The position numbers and the translations under genes are program-made. This document shows, one piece after another, positions 52,650 to 60,515 of a stretch of 64,000 nucleotides of DNA. Source of the stretch: Alphaproteobacteria bacterium (GTDB lineage Bacteria > Myxococcota_A > UBA796 > GCA-2862545); contig JACKET010000004.1 of assembly GCA_020632875.1 (NCBI GenBank), positions 310,001 to 374,000 of the forward strand, in the 5' to 3' direction. A model generated the notes under the pieces. That model made no database searches and was not told the origin of the DNA. It saw only the letters and a program-made list of their open reading frames with translations. Within the stretch, counting starts at the first letter, position 1; every line of letters starts with the position of its first letter.

Positions 52650-53873
52650 GTGCCCATGCTCAAACTGCTCACACCTGTCGGCGACGGGCCATCAGCACTC
52701 GAGGAGCTCGTAGAGCTCGCCGACGTCCCGGTCCTATTGGTCGGTCCCGACCTGCGAGTGCGAGCGTGGAACTCGGCTGCCGTGCGCGAGCTCAGGTTCA
52801 CCAGGAGCGAGATGGTCGGCGCCCACTGCATCACGGGCGTACGCTGTCTCGAGTGTATCAATACCTGCCCGCTGACGAAGGCGCCTCCACGCAGCGCTGT
52901 CGTGAGCCTCTACCGCAAGGATGGCACCGTCGGTTGGTACCGCCGCACCGGTCACGTCCTCCGAGACATCACTGGCGCGGTCGTCGGCATCCTGGAGATC
53001 CTCACCCCCGATCCCCACCACACGGGAGACAGGCCACACGCCATGCGCTTCGGCGGCCTGACGTCTCGCAGCATGGTCATGGCCGCCATGCTGCATCACG
53101 CCCGTCGGCTCGCACGTGCTCCCGTGTCCGTCGTGATCCGAGGCGAGACGGGTAGCGGCAAGGCGACCCTGGTGCGGGCGATGCACGAGACGAGCGACCG
53201 TGCCGATCGCCCCCTGCACCGAGTCGTGTGCAACCCCCACCGCGAGGTCGACTGGGCTGCGTTGTTCGAGCGGCACGGGCAGGGCACCGTCTTGCTCCAA
53301 CACATCGACACCCTCAGTGCGGAGCAGCAGCAAGCACTGGCGCGAAGCTGGCCAGACGGCGATGGACCACGCATCCTGTCCACCACGGCAGCATCGCTGG
53401 AGAGCGAGACGCGAGCGGGTCGCTTCGAGCCCGGTCTGATGTTCCGCTGCCGGGGCGCGTCCATCGCGGTCCCCCCACTGCGTGAGCGTCCAGAGGACAT
53501 CATCCCGCTGGCGATGGAGCTCGTTCGACCCACGACCGAGAAGACCGGTCGGAGAATACGAGGATTCGACGGCAGCGCGACAGAGATCCTCGAAAACCAC
53601 AGTTGGCCTGGCAACGTGCGCGAGCTCGCGGCCACGGTCATCCACGCCGCCTCTCTCGGTCGGGGCACGATCCTCGGGGCGGACGAAGTTCGAACCGCCG
53701 TCCACACCGAACAGGGGCTCCGAGTGGCCGCGACACAGCCAGACGATGCAGCGCTCAGGCTTCGGATATCGTGGGCATTAAAACAAACGAATGGACGAGT
53801 GACCGAGGCCGCGACGCTGCTGGAGATGAGCCGATCGACGTTCTGGCGACTTCGGAAGCGTCTAGGTGGGTGA
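52650..53873 (+). CDS. PAS/AAA+ sigma54-type regulator lacking GAFTGA, four-Cys PAS
   Basis: This 407-residue protein has an N-terminal PAS domain (about 15-125) with a cysteine cluster at residues 60, 66, 69 and 73 ('CITGVRCLECINTCPLT', C-x5-C-x2-C-x3-C), which may bind iron-sulfur, heme or zinc or react with redox signals. The AAA+ domain follows with Walker A-like 'GETGSGKATLVRAMH' (166-180), a compact segment in place of the 'GAFTGA' loop, arginine-finger-like 'RCRGASIAVPPLRERPEDI' and 'SWPGNVRELAATV'. A Fis-type helix-turn-helix closes it ('NGRVTEAATLLEMSRSTFWRLRKRLGG'). Loss of GAFTGA suggests it does not contact sigma54 and regulates directly. GTG 52650 or ATG 52656 could start translation. 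Confidence 0.87.
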   Translation: MPMLKLLTPVGDGPSALEELVELADVPVLLVGPDLRVRAWNSAAVRELRFTRSEMVGAHCITGVRCLECINTCPLTKAPPRSAVVSLYRKDGTVGWYRRTGHVLRDITGAVVGILEILTPDPHHTGDRPHAMRFGGLTSRSMVMAAMLHHARRLARAPVSVVIRGETGSGKATLVRAMHETSDRADRPLHRVVCNPHREVDWAALFERHGQGTVLLQHIDTLSAEQQQALARSWPDGDGPRILSTTAASLESETRAGRFEPGLMFRCRGASIAVPPLRERPEDIIPLAMELVRPTTEKTGRRIRGFDGSATEILENHSWPGNVRELAATVIHAASLGRGTILGADEVRTAVHTEQGLRVAATQPDDAALRLRISWALKQTNGRVTEAATLLEMSRSTFWRLRKRLGG

Positions 53874-54458
53874 CCAGAGATCGAGCAGCGAGAGTACGAG
53901 CCATCCGACACCGATCGCAGCGGCGAAGCCCGCGAGCCCGCCGAACGCGGCCACGTAGATCGGCGACACAGACATGCTCCAATGGGAACGCCCGCTCCCT
54001 CTCGGTCGCATCGCACCCGCGGTATACGTGCCCGAGGGAGTGGCCGATGTGCGATTCATCGGGTGCTCTGAAGACTCCAGTTGGATCTTCGGAAACGAAT
54101 CGCTCGCATGCGCAGGGCCCCGCCTGGGCTCTGGGGGCGGTGTCGCGGTGGTCACGCCCAATTTCGCCCGAAGCAGGCCCATTCGTCGGAGGTCTGGCGG
54201 GACCGATGAAGCACCGATCGGCGCCGTCGAATCATCGAGAAAGGCGTCATCGGCGTCCACCATCAGTCCGGTGCCCTGCACGTCCAATAGCAGCCCGTCG
54301 AACGCACCGTCGGCGATGGCCTGCTCGAGCTCGGCTGGCAGCGGGACAACGGATTCCCGAGCATCGAACGACACATCTCCATCACCCCGTGCGGCCTCGA
54401 ACTCGAAGCCCGCACGGAGAACCTCATCCCGGCGACGGGGATCGACCTGCTCCGACAT
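53862..54458 (-). CDS. Predicted single-pass membrane protein, function unknown
   Basis: This is a 198-residue protein with a long hydrophilic part and one hydrophobic C-terminal segment ('YVAAFGGLAGFAAAIGVGWLVLSLLDLW'). The start is unclear: ATG 54458 has typical codon use, while the GTG at 54521 would add 21 residues with less typical codons; neither has a good ribosome binding site. The N-terminal domain ('EVLRAGFEFEAARGDGDVSFDARESVVPLPAELEQAIADGAFDGLLLDVQGTGLMVDADD') is acidic and unrecognised. It converges with the regulator and overlaps it by 12 nt at the 3' ends. A tail-anchored topology with the bulk in the cytosol is plausible. Confidence 0.55.
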   Translation of the reverse strand: MSEQVDPRRRDEVLRAGFEFEAARGDGDVSFDARESVVPLPAELEQAIADGAFDGLLLDVQGTGLMVDADDAFLDDSTAPIGASSVPPDLRRMGLLRAKLGVTTATPPPEPRRGPAHASDSFPKIQLESSEHPMNRTSATPSGTYTAGAMRPRGSGRSHWSMSVSPIYVAAFGGLAGFAAAIGVGWLVLSLLDLWSPT

Positions 54459-54621
54459 GCGATCGTTGTCGCACTTCTCGGCCTGGTATTCAAGTCCCAA
54501 GTCCGCGGGGAATTCCTGCACACCAAGGTGATCCCCTATGGTCGCGTAGGTGACAGTGGACTCCTGTGCGACATGCAGGAAACACAGCAGGTTTCCGTGA
54601 GATCGGCCTTCCGCGCGCCGA

Positions 54622-54642
54622 GCCCGACCGGGTAGGTCGGGC
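54622..54642 (-). terminator. Stem-loop GCCCGACC-GGGTA-GGTCGGGC after the reductase gene
   Basis: An eight-pair perfect GC-rich stem with a five-nt loop lies 18 nt past the stop of the aldo-keto reductase on the minus strand. The position fits a terminator. There is no U-run, so termination may need Rho or the hairpin may protect the 3' end. It is the strongest simple stem-loop near a gene end in the window. Confidence 0.55.
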
Positions 54643-54659
54643 CCCGCGGTGGGTTCGAA

Positions 54660-55646
54660 TCAGCGCTCGCTGTCGAGCATCTGCATCTGGCGCTCGTCGT
54701 ACCGGGTACCCGAGATACCGCCGGCGAGCGCCTCCAGCGCCGCGCAGACGCCCTCGTCGAGTGGTGACTCCAACGCGACCAGCGCTTCGTCGACGTGCTC
54801 CGGGCGCTTGGCGCCGATGACCGGCACCAGTTCGGGCTGCCGGGCGAGGACCCAGCCGAGCAGGACCTGGGCGGGTGTGCGGTCGAGCTCTCGGGCGATC
54901 GCCGCGATCCCCGCGACCACGGCCGAGTTGTCGGCCCGGAACCTCGGGAGGTACCCGCGGAAGTCCTGTGCACCCGTCGGTCGGCTCCCGGTGAGCAGCC
55001 CGCGCCCGAACACGCTGTAGAGCGTAGCCGAAGCACCGACCTCACGGAGGGCCGGGAAGATCGAGTCCTCCGGGCCGCGGCTCGCGATGGAGTACTCGAT
55101 CTGGAGGTCGACCACGGGGTGCACGGCGGCAGCACGTCGCACCGTCTCTGCACCGACCTCGGAGAGGCCGAGATGCCCGACGAACCCGGCGGCGACGAGC
55201 TCCGCGACGGCACCCACGGTCTCTTCGATGGGAACGGCCGGGTCGAGCCTCGCGGGGCGGTACACGTCGATGTGGTCCAGCCCGAGGCGCTGGAGCGAGT
55301 ACGCAGCGAAGTTCTTCACTGCGGCGGGGCGGGTGTCGATGCCGATCCACCCGTGCCCCGGGTCGCGCAGCGCGCCGAACTTCACCGAGAGCTGAGCCCG
55401 CCCCCGCCGTCCCCCGGCGAGGGCTCGGGAGATCAGGAGCTCGTTGTGCCCCATTCCGTAGAAGTCACCGGTGTCGAGCAGGGTGATCCCCGAGTCGACG
55501 GCGTGCTGGATGGTGGCGATGCCCTGGGCGTCGTCGACCTGGCCGTACATCCCGGAAAGGCCCATGCAGCCGAGGGCGATGCGGCTCACGGTGGGGCCCG
55601 TGCGGCCGAGGGCGACTGTGGGGAGAGAGCTGGCGGATTGGGACAT
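54660..55646 (-). CDS. Aldo-keto reductase with Ala at the catalytic His position
   Basis: This 328-residue NADPH-dependent oxidoreductase of the aldo-keto reductase TIM barrel superfamily shows 'LGRTGPTVSRIALGCMGLSG', the tetrad Asp and Tyr in 'TLLDTGDFYGMGHNELLI' (about 55-72), lysine in 'LSVKFGALRD', and the cofactor motif 'LGLSEVGAETVRRAAAVHPV'. In the tetrad His position it has 'DVYRPARLDP' where relatives often read 'DLYYQHRVDP'. This Ala-containing subfamily exists in other bacteria (from memory) and may be active by other means. AGGAGG precedes the ATG. It is divergent from a LysR regulator gene with two palindromes between them, so the regulator probably controls it. Confidence 0.88.
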   Translation of the reverse strand: MSQSASSLPTVALGRTGPTVSRIALGCMGLSGMYGQVDDAQGIATIQHAVDSGITLLDTGDFYGMGHNELLISRALAGGRRGRAQLSVKFGALRDPGHGWIGIDTRPAAVKNFAAYSLQRLGLDHIDVYRPARLDPAVPIEETVGAVAELVAAGFVGHLGLSEVGAETVRRAAAVHPVVDLQIEYSIASRGPEDSIFPALREVGASATLYSVFGRGLLTGSRPTGAQDFRGYLPRFRADNSAVVAGIAAIARELDRTPAQVLLGWVLARQPELVPVIGAKRPEHVDEALVALESPLDEGVCAALEALAGGISGTRYDERQMQMLDSER

Positions 55647-55684
55647 GGGGACCTCCTGGCTGCTGGAGATGTAGGGCCCCGCAA

Positions 55685-55715
55685 TTGACAAATCCAATGG
55701 ATACGAACAATGTTC
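55685..55715. promoter_or_regulatory. TTGACA box and two 11-bp palindromes between reductase and LysR genes
   Basis: ATCCA-A-TGGAT (55692-55702) and GAACA-A-TGTTC (55705-55715) have five-nt arms with a central A and centres 13 nt apart, fitting tandem LysR-type sites. The second covers the LysR ATG at 55710. TTGACA at 55685-55690 is a good -35, but no matching -10 lies far enough before the LysR start, so a shared regulatory role is more likely. Confidence 0.5.
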
Positions 55716-56633
55716 ATCATGAGCACCATTTATGAAAGAGACCTGGATCTGAACCTGCTCCGGGTGTTCCTGGTGGTCGCCGAGACGGGCAGCGTCACGG
55801 AGGCGGCGAGTGTGCTCTACGTCACCCAGCCCGCCGTGAGCGCGGCGCTGAAGCGACTCCAGTCGGCCCTCGATGCCGAGCTCTTCGCACGGGAGGGTCG
55901 CGGCATCACGCTCACCGCGAGGGGTCGGCAGCTGGAGCAGGAGCTCCGCCCCCACCTCGACGGCATCCTCCAGACGATCCGCGCCTCCGGAGGGTTCGAT
56001 CCCGGCTCCAGCGAGCGGGTCGTGCGGCTCGGCCTCGCGGACTCCGTGGATCAGTGGCTGCTCCCGAGCGTCGTCCGGAGGCTCGGCGAAAGCGCTCCTG
56101 GAATGAGCGTGATCGTGCGGCCCGTGCAGTTCCGCACCGTCGCCGCAGCGCTGGAGTCCGGCGATGTCGACCTCGCGGTCACCGTCGCGGACGACCTCCC
56201 CGCCTCGGTCCGCCGCGAGCCCCTCTTCCGGGGTGGGTTCGTGGTGCTCTTCGACCCCCGCCACCACGTCGTCGGCGAGACCTTCGACGAGGATGCCTAC
56301 TTCGCCGCCCACCACGCCATCGTGTCGTACAACGGGGACCGGCGCGGCCTCGTCGAGGATCTCGGACGCGGACGACGCCGGGTGCGGGTGTCCCTCCCCT
56401 CCTTCCACGCGCTCGGCGAGTTGGTCGACGACAGCCCACTGTTGGGCACCGTGCCCGAAAGGGTGGCGGCCTCGATCCTCGCGCTACGCCCTCACCTGCG
56501 CACGGCCCGTATGGGGCTCCTGGACGGCGAGGGAACGGTTTCTCTGCTCTGGCGCAAGGCAGTGGACGACGACCCCGCGCTCCGCTTCGTCAGGGAGCTG
56601 CTCGTGGAGGCCTCGGGCCGCCAGGCGGCGTAA
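55710..56633 (+). CDS. LysR-type transcriptional regulator
   Basis: This 307-residue regulator has an N-terminal winged helix-turn-helix (about 12-70): 'DLNLLRVFLVVAETGSVTEAASVLYVTQPAVSAALKRLQSALDAELFAREGRGITLTARGRQL', followed by a substrate-binding-like effector domain beginning 'RVVRLGLADSVDQWLLPSVVRRLGESAPGMSVIVRPV'. It would bind DNA as a tetramer and respond to a small molecule. It is divergent from the aldo-keto reductase gene with 63 nt between starts, the classic arrangement of a LysR gene and its target. ATG 55710 or 55719 could be used; neither has a strong ribosome binding site. Confidence 0.93.
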   Translation: MFIMSTIYERDLDLNLLRVFLVVAETGSVTEAASVLYVTQPAVSAALKRLQSALDAELFAREGRGITLTARGRQLEQELRPHLDGILQTIRASGGFDPGSSERVVRLGLADSVDQWLLPSVVRRLGESAPGMSVIVRPVQFRTVAAALESGDVDLAVTVADDLPASVRREPLFRGGFVVLFDPRHHVVGETFDEDAYFAAHHAIVSYNGDRRGLVEDLGRGRRRVRVSLPSFHALGELVDDSPLLGTVPERVAASILALRPHLRTARMGLLDGEGTVSLLWRKAVDDDPALRFVRELLVEASGRQAA

Positions 56634-56685
56634 TCGGTCGGCGAGGTGAGACACGTGAGCCCGCCGCAGCGGAGGGAGCCGCGCG

Positions 56686-57642
56686 TCAGGGCTCCAGGTA
56701 CTCCCGCATCGCGGCGAGTGTGGCGTCGAAGTCCTCGACGAACATCCGATGTCCGGTGTCCGGGATGGTGACCAGCTCCACCTCCACGAACAGGGGCACG
56801 TTCCACCGCTCCTGCATCGCTGTCCCGAGCGCGCTGCACTCGCTGGCCACCAGGAGCACCGGCGTGTCGAAGTCCCGGAGTCCGAACGCGAAGTCGAAGT
56901 CGGCGTGGAGGTCAGCGCCGCCACCCGAGATCTGCAGGTTCGCAGCCCGCCGAACCTCGGCAAACGCCCCCGCCCGCCACAGCGGCAGATCCGTCGGATG
57001 GTCCGGGTCGCAGTGGTAGTTCGTCTGGTGCCCGTCGAGGAGCAGGCGGAGCGCCTTGTAGTCCGCGAGCTCGTGGCCGCTCGGGCTCAGCGCCTCGCTC
57101 TGCCAGAAGCCCTCGTTCAGGCCGGAGGCGAGCAGATCGATGTTCGTGATGTCCATCGCCGTGGCGCCGAAACCCTCCCCGGTGAGTGCAGCGGGCTCGA
57201 GGAGTACCGCCTGGTGGACGGCACCGGGGCGGCTCGAGAGGTACAGCGCGGAGAACATCGCGCCGAAGCTGTGACCGACCAGGGTCACCGGATCGTCTGG
57301 AGAGAACAGCTCCTTCACGGCGTCGATCTCCTCCACGACGCTGTCCCAGGTGTACTCGTCGGCCGTCACCCGCTCCGAGAGCCCGCTCCCCCTTTGGTCC
57401 CACATCACGACGTGGTAGCGGTCGGCCAGCACCTCGTAGGGAAGGAACGCCCGGTGATCCGCGAGGCTACCGTGGAGCATCAGGAGCGTGGGGGACTCCG
57501 GGTCGCCGAAGGTCTGGAGGTGCACGAGCCGCTCCCGCCCCGCGACCTCGATCGCGACCGCGGGGAGCGTTGGGTCCTCGTCGACCAGCGCAGGGACCAG
57601 AGAACCGACCGAGGTGCACGCTACAGCGAAGAGTAGGATCAT
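56686..57642 (-). CDS. Alpha/beta hydrolase lipoprotein (proline-iminopeptidase-like)
   Basis: This 318-residue alpha/beta hydrolase has a signal-like start with a possible lipobox 'LLFAVAC' (cysteine at about 9). Seen: oxyanion 'LLMLHGSLADHRAF', 'VVMWDQRGSGLSE', the nucleophile in 'VTLVGHSFGAMFSALYLSS' and the catalytic histidine in 'IPDTGHRMFVEDF' near the C-terminus. 'MWDQRGSGLS' is typical of the proline iminopeptidase/epoxide hydrolase branch. It would hydrolyse an ester, amide or epoxide outside the cytoplasm. GGAGG precedes the ATG. It may be co-transcribed with the small membrane protein gene upstream, if that gene is real. Confidence 0.87.
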   Translation of the reverse strand: MILLFAVACTSVGSLVPALVDEDPTLPAVAIEVAGRERLVHLQTFGDPESPTLLMLHGSLADHRAFLPYEVLADRYHVVMWDQRGSGLSERVTADEYTWDSVVEEIDAVKELFSPDDPVTLVGHSFGAMFSALYLSSRPGAVHQAVLLEPAALTGEGFGATAMDITNIDLLASGLNEGFWQSEALSPSGHELADYKALRLLLDGHQTNYHCDPDHPTDLPLWRAGAFAEVRRAANLQISGGGADLHADFDFAFGLRDFDTPVLLVASECSALGTAMQERWNVPLFVEVELVTIPDTGHRMFVEDFDATLAAMREYLEP

Positions 57643-57919
57643 CGCCGGGCCTCCACCACGAAGCACCCGTCCACAGCTCGAGCCTGCTCCCGACACGACG
57701 AACACGTGGGACTGGCCGCTCGGTGAAGTCGACCGCGAGAACCGAAACGGAGAGAGAGAGGATCAACGCCGCGAGGTACACCATGGGGGTCCCTCCCAGC
57801 ACCACACAGAGCAGCGGAGCGATGAAGGGAATGGAGACCGCCGCGGTCCGCCACGGGTGGCGCCGCCCCTCGGAAGAGAACGCAGCGACGAGGGCGTCGA
57901 GAGCCTGTTCGAGAGCCAT
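57467..57919 (-). CDS. Possible small membrane protein overlapping the hydrolase gene
   Basis: The frame starting at ATG 57919 reads 'MALEQALDALVAAFSSEGRRHPWRTAAVSIPFIAPLLCVVLGGTPMVYLAALILSLSVSVLAVDF' with two hydrophobic helices, then continues 176 nt into the hydrolase gene, where the composition becomes Arg/Pro/Gly-rich and looks like a shadow. The first 90 codons have coding character and an AAGGGTGG upstream, so a real protein that lost its original stop by a small indel is possible. The product may be about 95 residues in ancestral form. No family is recognised. Confidence 0.35.
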   Translation of the reverse strand: MALEQALDALVAAFSSEGRRHPWRTAAVSIPFIAPLLCVVLGGTPMVYLAALILSLSVSVLAVDFTERPVPRVRRVGSRLELWTGASWWRPGDDPTLRCSVHLGRFSGPCAGRRGPNAPRGRDRGRGAGAARAPPDLRRPGVPHAPDAPR

Positions 57920-58095
57920 GGGCCACCCTTGCATTCGAGCGCTCGGTCACGCTCCCCATTCCGTCGGTATCGGTGGGTAGGCAGGTCCGCAACGGCGGCG
58001 TCCGGGCGCGTCGCCCATGGGGGGAGGGCCCTCCGGCCTAGACCGGACAGGGGTTTCCGGCTAGGCGTGGGATTGCGACTGCGCTGGATGGTCCC

Positions 58096-58329
58096 ATGCC
58101 AAAGAACGATCGATTCGTCGCTCCCCGACCCGGGGGCAAATGGGCCAACCAGCGAACGGGTGCCACCAAGGCGACCAGCCTCCACAACACCCAGCAAGAG
58201 GCCGAGCAGGCGGCTCGGCAAGCGATAGGCGAGAGTGGTGGCGGCAGGCTCACCGTCTGCGGGGCAGATGGTCGGGTGAAGCGGACTGAGGCCGTGCCCG
58301 CCAGCAGGCGCCGCCCACCGACCACGTGA
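58096..58329 (+). CDS. DUF2188 family small protein
   Basis: This 77-residue protein fits the short DUF2188 pattern: 'DRFVAPRPGGKWANQRTGATKATSLHNTQQEAEQAARQAIGESGGGRLTVCGADGRVKRTEAV' ('V.P...GW.V......R.S..H.TQ.EA...AR......G.ELV..G.DG.I...'). Members are small soluble proteins, often single genes, of no defined function. The gene stands alone. Its final TGA overlaps a GTG at 58326 that could also start the next gene, but ATG 58395 is preferred there because a promoter-like TAAGCT lies between. Confidence 0.82.
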   Translation: MPKNDRFVAPRPGGKWANQRTGATKATSLHNTQQEAEQAARQAIGESGGGRLTVCGADGRVKRTEAVPASRRRPPTT

Positions 58330-58360
58330 CGAACGGTGCGGATCGCGTCCTTTTCGGGTG

Positions 58361-58366
58361 TAAGCT
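58361..58366 (+). promoter_or_regulatory. Possible -10 element before the polytopic membrane protein gene
   Basis: TAAGCT 29 nt before ATG 58395 resembles the TANNNT elements before other genes here. No -35 box is evident. If real, it argues against the GTG start at 58326. Confidence 0.25.
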
Positions 58367-58394
58367 CCCGCCCCAGATTCCCGTTCGCCGCCCG

Positions 58395-59846
58395 ATGCCA
58401 CCACCCCCACGCCCTCCCTTCGACGTGCTGTTCGCCTGGACGGTCCGGGTGCTGCTGCGAGCGGTGGCGTGGTCGATCGCGGTGTCGGTGCCGCTCCTGT
58501 TCTTCTCGTGGCTATGGACGAACCCGGGCTACTCGGCGCTCCAGTTCCCACTGTTGGCCGCGTCCTCGTGGCCAGGCTTCTTCGCGCTCCTGCTCCTCGA
58601 CCGGCCGTGGACGCGGCGTCCGCGGGAGCAGGTGCTCGGTTGGGGCCGCACACTGGGGCGCACCTGGTTGGAAGCCGGCGGGAAGACGTACTGGCCGACT
58701 CCCAGCCAGGTCGAGCTAGCGGAGGTCCCGAGAATGCCGGGGTTCCGGCTTCCTGTGCTGCGTGCTGGCCTCGTTGCGTGGGCGCTCGGCACCCTGCCTG
58801 CGGTGTTCCTCGGCGGTCCTCTGTCGTCGGGCTTCTCGGGCTGGGTCTCGTCCCTGTTCGCGCAGGGCGTGATGTACGCGCTGGCCGTGTTCCCCCTGAG
58901 CGTGCTCGTGGGCGCCATCGTCCACGCGCTCCATTGGGTTTCGGAACGCGGCCTCCAGAGCACGGCGGCTCCCCCGAATGTGTGGTGGCAGCGTGCGTTG
59001 GGTGCCGCGGTGGCGTCGTCGACCGCCGGTATCGTGGTGGCCTCGGCCATGGCGATGCAGTGGTTCTCGGTCCCGCTCGCGTTCGCGTGGCAGGGGGTCG
59101 TCCTGCTCGCTGGCCTGGTCGCGTTCCTCCCCGTGGCGCGGGTGCCGCCTGGGCCGGTGCAGCGTTCCGGGCGGGTATTCGGTCGGGACTGGATCGAGGT
59201 CGCCGACACCATTCATTGGGTTTCGAAGAAGGACGCCTGGGAGCGGCGCCTCGACCGGGGGGCGGTCGAGGTCGAGTGGGGCCTGTCGGGGTTCGCGATG
59301 GAGGTGGGTTCCGGGCTCACGCCACTGCCGTTGGTTCGGGCCTGGGGCATCGGTCAGTTGTGGTCGGGAGGGGCATTGCTGGCATTCGCCGTCTTGCCGG
59401 TGCTCGGGATGCTGGCGCTCTCGCTGATGGTGGGCAACGACCCCACAGTGAACGCATTCTGGGCGGCGATGGCGCTGGCGGTGTGGGTGGGCCTGTCGCT
59501 GGTGCCATCGCTGGTGTGGTTGGGGTTCGGGGCGGTCGTCCGGTTCGCGCTGGCCGCGCTGAACAGGGCAACCACGGGCAGCCGCGTGTCCGTGGAGGGT
59601 CGGGTGCTTCGGACTCGGCGTGGCACCTTCACACTGGGCGGTTCGAACCAGGAGGTGTCGCTGACCTGGGGACTGCTGGGGGCGGTACTCACCCTCACCA
59701 ACGACGAGCAGCGCATGAAGCTGGTCGGGTCGCACGCGGACCTGGCAGCTGTGGCGGATGCGCTGAGCCGCGTGGAGGCAAGGGGTTCGACACAGGACGT
59801 TCCTACGGCCTTGCACGCTCTCGCGACCGCGGAGCATACGCGTTGA
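58395..59846 (+). CDS. Polytopic membrane protein of unknown function
   Basis: This 483-residue inner-membrane protein has about eight to ten hydrophobic helices ('WSIAVSVPLLFFSWLW', 'WPGFFALLLL', 'GLVAWALGTLPAVFLGG', 'GVMYALAVFPLSVLVGAIVHAL', 'LAFAWQGVVLLAGLVAFLPVA', 'GALLAFAVLPVLGMLALSLMVG', 'AAMALAVWVGLSLVPSLVWLGFGAVVRF'). Two soluble segments repeat a similar theme ('VLGWGRTLGRTWLEAGGKTYWPTPSQVEL' and 'RSGRVFGRDWIEVADTIHWVSKKDAWE'), suggesting internal duplication. The C-terminal 90 residues are soluble. No transporter or enzyme motif is recognised. ATG 58395 is preferred over the overlapping GTG 58326. Confidence 0.72.
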   Translation: MPPPPRPPFDVLFAWTVRVLLRAVAWSIAVSVPLLFFSWLWTNPGYSALQFPLLAASSWPGFFALLLLDRPWTRRPREQVLGWGRTLGRTWLEAGGKTYWPTPSQVELAEVPRMPGFRLPVLRAGLVAWALGTLPAVFLGGPLSSGFSGWVSSLFAQGVMYALAVFPLSVLVGAIVHALHWVSERGLQSTAAPPNVWWQRALGAAVASSTAGIVVASAMAMQWFSVPLAFAWQGVVLLAGLVAFLPVARVPPGPVQRSGRVFGRDWIEVADTIHWVSKKDAWERRLDRGAVEVEWGLSGFAMEVGSGLTPLPLVRAWGIGQLWSGGALLAFAVLPVLGMLALSLMVGNDPTVNAFWAAMALAVWVGLSLVPSLVWLGFGAVVRFALAALNRATTGSRVSVEGRVLRTRRGTFTLGGSNQEVSLTWGLLGAVLTLTNDEQRMKLVGSHADLAAVADALSRVEARGSTQDVPTALHALATAEHTR

Positions 59847-60065
59847 CGCCGACACCGCGCGCGCCCGGCGCCTGCCCGTGATCTTGGGGTTCCTGCCCGT
59901 CCGGTGGTCGCTGGGGTCCGGGTCAGGGCATGGGAACCTCCGCACCGGTGAGATTCGCGCGGAGCGCTGGACCCGCCGCCCCCGCTTGAGGACGCACGGG
60001 CACGAAAAGTCGTCGACGGATGTCCGGTCGCGCGACCCCCGTCCGTCTACGGTACAGGAGCGCGC

Positions 60066-60515
60066 GTGGAAGAGCTCGACCGCCAGTACCGCAGACTGTT
60101 CCCGATCCTCCGCGCGAAGTGCGCCCGCTTGCTGGGCGACGTCGCCGAGGCGGAGGAGGTCGCCCAGGAGACCTTCGTGAGGCTCTGGAAAGCCGGACAG
60201 TCCGACCGTCCCGTGCGCGAGGTGCTCGCCTGGTCCCACACCACGGCGACCCGCCTCGCGATCGACCGGCTGCGCCAGCGGAAGCTCCGGCTGGCGGTGC
60301 CGCTGGACGACGTGGCGGTGACGCGACAGGCCCATCTACGGCTCGTGCTCCGCGAGCTCGCGCGCGGAGTGCCCGAGGACCAGCTCACCGCCGTGCTCCT
60401 GCATCGCGTCGACGGCGTGCCGCAGGAGGAGATCGCGCAGTCTCTCGGCTGCACGGCGCGCACGGTGAGGCGCTGGCTCGCCGACTTCGACGCCCACCAT
60501 TCGGAGGCCTCGTGA
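60066..60515 (+). CDS. ECF-type RNA polymerase sigma factor
   Basis: This 149-residue protein has region 2 at about 5-75 ('LDRQYRRLFPILRAKCARLLGDVAEAEEVAQETFVRLWKAGQS', 'VLAWSHTTATRLAIDRLRQRK') and a short region 4 ending the protein ('TAVLLHRVDGVPQEEIAQSLGCTARTVRRWLADFDAHH'). The linker is very short, within the range of small ECF factors. It would direct RNA polymerase to a small regulon. GTG 60066 follows ACAGGAG at ideal spacing. Its stop overlaps the start of the downstream gene (GTGA), whose N-terminus has an anti-sigma-like zinc motif, fitting a sigma/anti-sigma pair. Confidence 0.88.
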   Translation: MEELDRQYRRLFPILRAKCARLLGDVAEAEEVAQETFVRLWKAGQSDRPVREVLAWSHTTATRLAIDRLRQRKLRLAVPLDDVAVTRQAHLRLVLRELARGVPEDQLTAVLLHRVDGVPQEEIAQSLGCTARTVRRWLADFDAHHSEAS

